Shown here: positions 1 to 4,554 of the stretch, piece after piece | How positions within the stretch are numbered: the first letter of the stretch is position 1 | Layout: each line of letters opens with the position of its first letter | NCBI GenBank assembly: GCA_027618625.1 | Contig: JAQCER010000252.1 | Location: forward strand, 1 to 5,981 | DNA: 5,981 bases | Direction of reading: 5' to 3' | Origin: Verrucomicrobiota bacterium | GTDB lineage: Bacteria > Verrucomicrobiota > Verrucomicrobiia > Verrucomicrobiales > DEV007 | The notes under the pieces: model-generated | What the model was told of the DNA's origin: nothing | The model's input: the letters and a program-made list of their open reading frames with translations, nothing else | Databases searched by the model: none | Position numbers and translations under genes: made by a program

Positions 1-1638
1 CGCTTCGTGCTGCATGTGAATCTGGGATTGGATAAAATCTTCGTTTGGACGTTCGATGGGAGCACCGGAAAGCTGACTCCGAATAATCCGGCATCGGTTT
101 CGCTGCCTCCTGGCGACGGGCCGCGCCACTTTGCTTTTCATCCCAATGGCAACTGGCTCTACTCGCTGCAGGAAGAGGGGCCGACGATCGTATTGTTTGA
201 CTACGATTCTGCAAAGGGAACCCTGGCCGCGCGGCAGACGATTTCAAGTCTCCCGCCCGGATACGCGGGCAGCAGCTTTTCGTCCGAGATTCTTGTCTCG
301 TCGGATGGGCGCTTCGTTTACGCAGGGAATCGACTGCACGATGGCATCGCCATCTTTTCGATCGGGGAGAAGGGCGAGTTGACCTATGTCGATGACGAAT
401 GGACGCGTGGCAATTATCCGCGCAATTTCAATTTTGATCCTACCGGAAACTTCCTCTACTCGTGCAACCAACGGGCGGACAACCTGGCCACGTTTCGAGT
501 GGACAAGGAAACTGGGAAACTTGCATTTACCGGCCAATACACACCGGTTGGAAATCCATCGGTGATCGTTTTTCTAGATCTCGACGATGCGGTGAGTGAA
601 GACGGTCGGTGGACACTGGAAGAGGTGAAGGGCGGGGAGGGGATTGCCTTGCCGCAGTTGGGCCGAAACATCACTGCTGCTTTCTTTGCCAGTGATCCAG
701 CGCGGAAGCCATTGACGGTCGAATTCAATGAGGATGCGACGAAGGTGACGCTGCAGGTGCCCGAAAGCGCCAGTGGCAATGTCACTCTCGAAGTCGCGGA
801 CAACACCACTCAGTTTCCGGACGGGCGCATCGTGTTGTCAGCGTTGGATGGGCGCGTGGAAGGCGACAGGGCAAAGCTGGAAACGCATCCGGGCAATCAC
901 CGCATCGGGTTCTGGTCGAACGCCGACGACTCGGTGCATTGGAGTTACCAGGCGACGCGTCCCGGAATGTATGATGTCGAGTTGACTTACTCGGTGGCGA
1001 ATGGTGATGGCAACCAGGTCGAGCTCTCGTTTGGAAGCGAAACCCTCACTGGAAAACTGGTCGATACCGGAAGCTGGTACCGCTACACGACAGTGCCAGT
1101 TGGACGTGTCTACATTGAGAAAGCCGGAGAGGTGCCCGTGAAGGTTCGTGGAGTGAAGATGAAAGGCGCTGCCTTGATGAACCTGAAAGCGATCACTTTG
1201 CGGCCCGCGCCCGAGGGCAAGGAAATCAAACAGGCTGAAGACGGCAGTGTCGAACTGGATGCGCACGACGCCACCGTGCACGGCGTGACCATGCAATACG
1301 AACGCCAGCCGCAGAAAATGTGCCTGGGCTACTGGGTGAATCCGAATGACTGGGCATCCTGGACGTTTCCGATCGAGAAGCCCGGCACCTTTAGAGTGGA
1401 ACTCACCCAGGGGTGCGGTGCGGGACATGGAGGAAGCGAAGTCTCGCTGCTCGTGGGCGGCAAGTCCATTGGCTTTATCGTAGAAGACACCGGAGGGTTT
1501 CAAAATTGGAAAGCACGGGACATCGGTGAGGTAACGCTGGAGAAAGCGGGCGAATACCGACTGGAAGTCCGCCCGAAGAACCAGGCCAAAGTAGCCGTGA
1601 TGGACATCCGCAGAGTGCGGTTGGTGCCGGTGCAATAG
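1..1638 (+). CDS. Lactonase-type beta-propeller fused to fucosidase-like C-terminal modules (5' partial)
   Basis: The frame is open to the left edge, so the true start lies outside the window. Residue numbers count from the GTG at position 7. Residues 1-191 match the C-terminal half of YbhE-like (6-phosphogluconolactonase-type) seven-bladed propellers. The blade motifs GPRHFAFHPNG (38-48), SSDGRFVYAGNR (98-109) and YPRNFNFDPTGNFLYSCNQ (137-155) are visible, and the family's usual end is near VGNPSVIVFLDL (181-192). Residues about 200-270 look like the beta-sandwich tail of GH29 alpha-L-fucosidases (ITAAFFASDPARKPLTV). Two related modules follow, at about 275-400 and 415-541, each with an IGFW/LGYW motif, a central TG and a closing LRP or LVP. 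Lactonases normally stop after the propeller, at about 350-390 residues. Substrate is unknown; lactone hydrolysis combined with carbohydrate binding outside the cytoplasm is inference. The lactonase call is firm, the fucosidase-tail call moderate. The fusion could be real or an assembly chimera. Confidence 0.85.
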   Translation, partial: RFVLHVNLGLDKIFVWTFDGSTGKLTPNNPASVSLPPGDGPRHFAFHPNGNWLYSLQEEGPTIVLFDYDSAKGTLAARQTISSLPPGYAGSSFSSEILVSSDGRFVYAGNRLHDGIAIFSIGEKGELTYVDDEWTRGNYPRNFNFDPTGNFLYSCNQRADNLATFRVDKETGKLAFTGQYTPVGNPSVIVFLDLDDAVSEDGRWTLEEVKGGEGIALPQLGRNITAAFFASDPARKPLTVEFNEDATKVTLQVPESASGNVTLEVADNTTQFPDGRIVLSALDGRVEGDRAKLETHPGNHRIGFWSNADDSVHWSYQATRPGMYDVELTYSVANGDGNQVELSFGSETLTGKLVDTGSWYRYTTVPVGRVYIEKAGEVPVKVRGVKMKGAALMNLKAITLRPAPEGKEIKQAEDGSVELDAHDATVHGVTMQYERQPQKMCLGYWVNPNDWASWTFPIEKPGTFRVELTQGCGAGHGGSEVSLLVGGKSIGFIVEDTGGFQNWKARDIGEVTLEKAGEYRLEVRPKNQAKVAVMDIRRVRLVPVQ

Positions 1639-1670
1639 CTGGGCGTCCCGGTGGCTCGGAGACTAACATT

Positions 1671-1682
1671 CCGATTAATCGG
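1671..1682. other. 12-bp perfect palindrome CCGATTAATCGG
   Basis: This self-complementary 12-mer has an AT-rich centre and lies 33 bases after the stop codon of the lactonase fusion gene. It precedes the small ORF at 1739. It has no loop and no following T-tract, so it does not look like a terminator. It could be an operator half-site pair or chance. It also falls inside the possible frameshifted upstream extension of the next ORF. Confidence 0.25.
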
Positions 1683-1738
1683 CTATCTGCTATGGGATCG
1701 CCGGGGTTCTCGAGTTCCTGTTCTACAGCTCGTGGTTC

Positions 1739-2038
1739 ATGGTTGACTACGGCCATAACAATGTGAGCCCTGAACAGGTGGGGGAGAATCTTGCGCAATG
1801 CGTCATGCTTTACCGTGCGAATGAGGAGAATTCTCTTCCCAACGGGATCAGTGCCCTTCGGCCGGACTTGCTCGCCAGGAAGTGTACCAGATTGCACTTC
1901 GATCGGGAGCCCGAAAAGTTCTGGCGTTGGGTTGTCACTGCAGAAATCGTTGATTCCAGGAAGCGCAGAATCGTGGCGATTTCAAACTTGCCCGTAAAGC
2001 GCCCCGGAGAAACGACCCGATACCGGGCGGTTATCTGA
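1739..2038 (+). CDS. Hypothetical protein, possibly missing its N-terminus through a frameshift
   Basis: The ATG-started frame gives 99 residues, beginning MVDYGHNNVSPEQVG and ending ETTRYRAVI. I do not recognise a family. No Shine-Dalgarno-like sequence precedes the ATG. The same frame is open upstream to a TAA at 1676-1678 and reads YGIAGVLEFLFYSSWFMVDYG, a plausible membrane helix, but has no ATG, GTG or TTG start. In another frame a GTG at 1651 begins MARRLTFRLIGYL, which would join the helix if one base near 1690 were skipped. The gene may therefore be a small one-helix membrane protein broken by a one-base indel, or the indel may be a sequencing error. The product is mostly polar after the helix. 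The next ORF starts 4 nt after the stop, an operon-like spacing. An open frame on the opposite strand overlaps it, so coding status is uncertain. Confidence 0.35.
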   Translation: MVDYGHNNVSPEQVGENLAQCVMLYRANEENSLPNGISALRPDLLARKCTRLHFDREPEKFWRWVVTAEIVDSRKRRIVAISNLPVKRPGETTRYRAVI

Positions 2039-2042
2039 GCAA

Positions 2043-2278
2043 ATGAAAATTCACCACAGTGCGATTTCGCTCTTAAAGATGCCGTCCATTGAGGTGAAAT
2101 TTCGACATCAAAACATCGTTCTCGACACCTCGGGGGGGTACTGGACTGGCGGCTGCGCCAGTCAGGAATCCACTGGGGATTCTGGCGCTGGCTGGCACCG
2201 TTTCTTTTAGTGCTAGGATTTTCGGTTGTTTTGATCGAACTCAGCCTGCGGTGGCAGCGAAGACGAGAAGATCGTTGA
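2043..2278 (+). pseudogene. Small membrane ORF split across two frames at a G7 run
   Basis: An ATG at 2043, 4 nt after the previous stop, opens a 55-codon frame (MKIHHSAISLLKMPSIEV...) ending at TAG 2208-2210. The -1 frame entered at the G run 2132-2138 reads VLDWRLRQSG, then a hydrophobic stretch WLAPFLLVLGFSVVLIELSL, then RWQRRREDR and TGA at 2276-2278. The -1 frame lacks a normal start of its own: it is open only back to TGA 2090-2092 and has no ATG, GTG or TTG. Joined at the G run, the product would be 78 residues: 32 before and 46 after. A helix followed by a strongly basic tail looks like a genuine single-pass inner-membrane anchor. It may be a broken gene, an under-called G8 run, a phase-variable tract or a programmed -1 shift. 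No family recognised. Confidence 0.3.
2132..2182 (+). other. G7 heptamer followed by two stem-loops (possible frameshift element)
   Basis: Seven Gs at 2132-2138 lie in the zero frame as G GGG GGG, the X XXY YYZ layout of a -1 slippery site. After a 5-nt spacer comes a perfect 8-bp GC-rich stem: GACTGGCG at 2144-2151, loop GCTG, CGCCAGTC at 2156-2163. A second 6-bp stem follows: GAATCC at 2166-2171, loop ACTGG, GGATTC at 2177-2182. A site, 5-nt spacer and downstream stem match known -1 frameshift signals. Pure G slippery sites are not typical in bacteria, so function is inference. The stems could instead be chance in GC-rich DNA. Confidence 0.3.
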
Positions 2279-2362
2279 TGCAGTGTTGTTCATTGTTCAG
2301 AGTGCAGCAATCGATCCGTCAGTTGCCCAGCATTTACCCTGACTCTCGTGCGTACCCAAGCC

Positions 2363-2383
2363 GGACGTTTCGTAGAAACGCCC
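2363..2383. repeat. REP-like hairpin, copy 1
   Basis: The left arm is GGACGTTT (2363-2370), the loop CGTAG and the right arm AAACGCCC (2376-2383). The stem has seven pairs and one A/C mismatch. The left arm and the first five bases of the right arm are identical to the hairpin at 2522-2548, so the two look like diverged copies of one palindromic repeat in intergenic DNA. Confidence 0.5.
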
Positions 2384-2521
2384 TTACTGAGCGCAACTCC
2401 GTGCTCTATGGGATCGTCAACATTCCTGTCGATGCCAGCGGTACCAAGTGATCACCGCCCTTAGCGTCATTACGTTGACGCGCCATGACACCCGTCTCTG
2501 GAAAATGTCCAAACTCCAGCC

Positions 2522-2548
2522 CAGGGACGTTTGGGAGAAACGTCCCTG
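2522..2548. repeat. REP-like hairpin, copy 2 (11-bp perfect stem)
   Basis: CAGGGACGTTT (2522-2532), loop GGGAG and AAACGTCCCTG (2538-2548) form a perfect 11-bp stem. It sits between a plus-strand region and the convergent amidase gene. A hairpin there could act in transcription termination or RNA 3'-end stability, but no T-run follows on either strand. Its likeness to the hairpin at 2363-2383 favours a dispersed palindromic repeat. Confidence 0.55.
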
Positions 2549-2715
2549 CCGACGCCTTCTTCTGTTCTTTGCGCGGTGGCTTAGCTTGAGCCCCAGGTTC
2601 CGGCATTGGGCTGCGCGAAGAAGACCGCCGGGACGGACGGCCTCACTTTCTGTGCCTGCATGTTTCGCTACCCAATGGCAACGAAGCTGCTTGCACGCGG
2701 CGCGCCAATGTGATT

Positions 2716-3378
2716 CTAACCGCGTGAGTAGGCGAGGATACCTTCGCCGATGGCTTCGGCGATCTTCTGGCGGTAGCGCGGGTCGAGGCAGCGGCGGCGG
2801 TCGTCGTAGTTTGAGATGAAACCACATTCTACCAGGGCAGCCGGGATATCGGTGTGGCGCAGGACGTAGAAGCTGGCGCGCTTGGTTCCACGATTCGTCG
2901 TTTGGGCTTTACGTGCAACGCGAGTCTGGATGGCACTGGCGAGGGCGCTGTTCTTGTTATAGAAGGTTTCGGTTCCCGAGCCGTCGCTGTTGTAGGCCCA
3001 GTTGAAGTGGACGCTGACGAATACGCCATCGCGATAGCGATTGGCCATCTTGCTGCGCTGAGAGAGTGGAACGAAGGTGTCCCGGTTCCGAGTCTGGACG
3101 CAGCGCATGTTTCTGCGCTCAAGGTAACGTTCCAGACGTCTGCTGACATCCAGCGCGAGATGTTTCTCCAGCACGTATCCCCGTTTGGCGCCTGCGTCGT
3201 GCCCGCCGTGCCCGGCATCGATCACTACCCGGCTGATCCGACCGCGAGCGGCTTCTGCAGTCGTTGCTATTCCCAGGAATACGAGGCAAACCGCAGCGAA
3301 CATCAGTACGCAGGTGATCCATCCAGTGCCACGAGGGTGCTGTCTTTCCAGATTTGTAGACTTTTGCTCGGTCATCAT
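2716..3378 (-). CDS. Secreted zinc N-acetylmuramoyl-L-alanine amidase (Amidase_3)
   Basis: This 220-residue protein belongs to the Amidase_3 (AmiC/CwlM-type) family, which cuts the amide bond between N-acetylmuramic acid and L-alanine in peptidoglycan. Residues 1-19 are a polar, basic N-tail. Residues 20-40 are a hydrophobic signal segment ending in TTAEAA, with likely signal peptidase I cleavage after A43 or A44. The catalytic domain fills 49-217. DAGHGGHDAGA carries zinc ligand H57, LEKH carries E71, SVHFN carries H124 and VECGF carries the catalytic Glu, E184, so it is predicted active. There is no AMIN, SPOR or LysM domain, so targeting to the septum or wall must come from elsewhere. Start: two ATG codons are adjacent (MMT) and the first is used here; no strong ribosome-binding site is visible. 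It is the last gene of the minus-strand cluster, 122 nt after the secreted-protein gene, and reads convergently with the plus-strand genes. Use in cell division or wall turnover is inferred. Confidence 0.93.
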   Translation of the reverse strand: MMTEQKSTNLERQHPRGTGWITCVLMFAAVCLVFLGIATTAEAARGRISRVVIDAGHGGHDAGAKRGYVLEKHLALDVSRRLERYLERRNMRCVQTRNRDTFVPLSQRSKMANRYRDGVFVSVHFNWAYNSDGSGTETFYNKNSALASAIQTRVARKAQTTNRGTKRASFYVLRHTDIPAALVECGFISNYDDRRRCLDPRYRQKIAEAIGEGILAYSRG

Positions 3379-3426
3379 TAAGGTGGGTGCCGCCCAGAGA
3401 GCTGGAACCTTAAGTATTAAGATCCC

Positions 3427-3456
3427 TTAATTTCCGGAGTTTTCGTAAATAGTCAA
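3427..3456 (-). promoter_or_regulatory. Weak candidate promoter upstream of the amidase gene
   Basis: On the minus strand TTGACT (3456-3451) matches the sigma-70 -35 consensus at five of six positions. An 18-nt spacer leads to AATTAA (3432-3427), a poor -10 match. It lies about 50 nt before the amidase ATG, in the 122-nt gap after the preceding gene. The surrounding bases are noticeably AT-rich for this window. It suggests the amidase may have its own promoter as well as any read-through. Confidence 0.25.
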
Positions 3457-3500
3457 CGGGAACTCTGATTTTTATGGAACTTCTGTGCGTTATTTTTAAG

Positions 3501-4475
3501 CTATTCTCCGACCAAGGGGAGTCCCTCTGGGCGGTCGGAAAGGTTCCGGATTCGGCCGGTTCCGCCACCTTCCGGGCTAGCGGCGTGGGCCGCGGCCTCG
3601 GCAGCGAGAGCTGGATCGTGAATGGAACCACCCGCGACCTGAACTTTGCCGCTGCTCGACAGCATCAACTGCGGTGATCCGCTTCCGGGTTCGTCTTTGT
3701 AAACATCGGACAAAAGGGTTTCGCCCCCGTAGTTGATGACTTTATGACTGTAAGTGCGTGGCGCTCCGAGGAACAGGACATGAAGTCGATTGTCGCCATC
3801 GATGGTGGCCTGTGGATCGCGCACTTCGATGAGGCGGCCAAGCGAATAGGTTGCGAGCACGCGCTTCGATTTCTGGTCGCGAACGCGAACGTAGAGCAGC
3901 GTCCGCTCGGTATCGCGGAAAACGAGAAGCGAATAGTGCCGGTAGTTTCCTGCTTCTGGTTTCCCACGTGGAATCCCGACCACCTGCTGCCAGATCAGCC
4001 GTGCCTCGGTGACGCCGAACAGTTGTGGTCGCGCTCCAATGTATTGGCCGGTTCCGGCAAAGTAGACGCTGGCCTTCACGCGGTAGTTCCGAGGTTTTCC
4101 CAGCGCGTAGTATTTTCCAAGGCTGACGGTGAGCGTGTGGGACTTACCGGCTCCGAGCACGGTGCTGCCAGCGACGGGCGTCGCGCCCGATGGCAGGATT
4201 GACTCGCCCTGATCTGAGGCGACGTCAAAATTGAGCCAACTGGCCCCTGTAGGTCCGCCGAGAACAATGTCGCGACCGGCGCGGTTGGACACGGTGACTT
4301 CGGCAATGATCGGCTCGTAGGCGACGTAGAGATTTTTATTCAGTTTCATCTCAACCAACAGCTGGGCCGAAGCCTGAGTGAGCATGCAGCCGATGACGGC
4401 AACGGCTGCAAAAGCTACCGCGAGCGGAGCCAAAAAGCGGCTCGGGTGGCTTGAGTGGTGGGAAGGCAAATTCAT
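3501..4475 (-). CDS. Secreted or lipid-anchored protein of unknown function with Ig-like N-terminal part
   Basis: This 324-residue protein has no enzyme motif that I recognise. Residues 1-13 are polar with several His and one Arg, and 14-37 are hydrophobic. Two export readings are possible: a lipobox-like VIGC with C30 as the lipidated residue, or signal peptidase I cleavage after ASA (35-37). Residues about 38-155 alternate like a beta-sandwich: LNKNLYVAYEPIIAEVTVSN, AGRDIVLGGP, then HTLTVSLG and NYRVKASVYF. This resembles Ig-like or CARDB-type folds that handle extracellular contacts. Residues 175-262 are also strand-rich, with LLYVRVRDQ, ATIDGDNRLHVLFLG and TYSHKVINYGG, possibly propeller-like repeats. 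The tail, 285-324, is Ala- and Gly-rich and looks disordered. The gene starts 79 nt after the kinase/FGE gene and ends 122 nt before the amidase gene, so a shared envelope role is likely but the function is unknown. Such proteins seem to occur in Verrucomicrobiota; that is recollection, not a search. Confidence 0.85.
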   Translation of the reverse strand: MNLPSHHSSHPSRFLAPLAVAFAAVAVIGCMLTQASAQLLVEMKLNKNLYVAYEPIIAEVTVSNRAGRDIVLGGPTGASWLNFDVASDQGESILPSGATPVAGSTVLGAGKSHTLTVSLGKYYALGKPRNYRVKASVYFAGTGQYIGARPQLFGVTEARLIWQQVVGIPRGKPEAGNYRHYSLLVFRDTERTLLYVRVRDQKSKRVLATYSLGRLIEVRDPQATIDGDNRLHVLFLGAPRTYSHKVINYGGETLLSDVYKDEPGSGSPQLMLSSSGKVQVAGGSIHDPALAAEAAAHAASPEGGGTGRIRNLSDRPEGLPLVGE

Positions 4476-4554
4476 GTGCGGAGTCTTCGTTAGTGTTGTG
4501 TTAATGGGAATTGTTCAAATTGATGTAAAAAATGGATGCAGCGGCCGGTTTCTT

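Larger units (their letters stand above)
2279..2715. other. Non-coding stretch between convergent genes
   Basis: About 440 bases separate the last plus-strand open frame from the end of the minus-strand amidase gene. I found no frame here with a credible start and a protein-like composition. Open frames on both strands are rich in Arg, Ser and Pro and look like translated non-coding DNA. One short start-less frame, 2241-2342, reads SACGGSEDEKIVDAVLFIVQ and more, and could be the tail of a decayed gene. The two REP-like hairpins annotated separately are the only clear structure. No T-tract terminator was seen on either strand. Confidence 0.5.

Noticed and set aside
1361..1368. Third copy of the repeat arm GGACGTTT
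   Set aside because: The 8-mer is inside the fusion gene and has no matching right arm, so it is chance within coding sequence.
838..1635. Long open frame on the minus strand opposite the lactonase fusion gene
   Set aside because: It lies wholly antisense to a well-supported coding region and its His/Arg-rich translation shows no family motif, so it is a shadow of the plus-strand codon usage.
2522..2570. Rho-independent terminator at the 11-bp hairpin
   Set aside because: The stem is strong, but the bases after it are mixed C and T on the plus strand and there is no T-run on the minus strand. The likeness to the hairpin at 2363 makes a repeat the better call.
2417..2827. Minus-strand open frame overlapping the end of the amidase gene
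   Set aside because: It is extremely rich in Arg, Pro and Ala without motifs, and overlaps the conserved amidase C-terminus in another frame.
2854..3381. Open frame of 175 codons on the plus strand opposite the amidase
   Set aside because: The antisense amidase has all its zinc-site motifs in order, and this translation looks random.
3744..4202. Open frame of 152 codons on the plus strand opposite the Ig-like secreted protein gene
   Set aside because: The minus-strand frame has a signal segment and regular strand patterning; this one has neither.
4476..4554. Promoter for the secreted-protein gene in the 79-nt gap
   Set aside because: A TTGAAC is present, but the best -10 candidates at a suitable distance match only about half the consensus, which is too weak to annotate.
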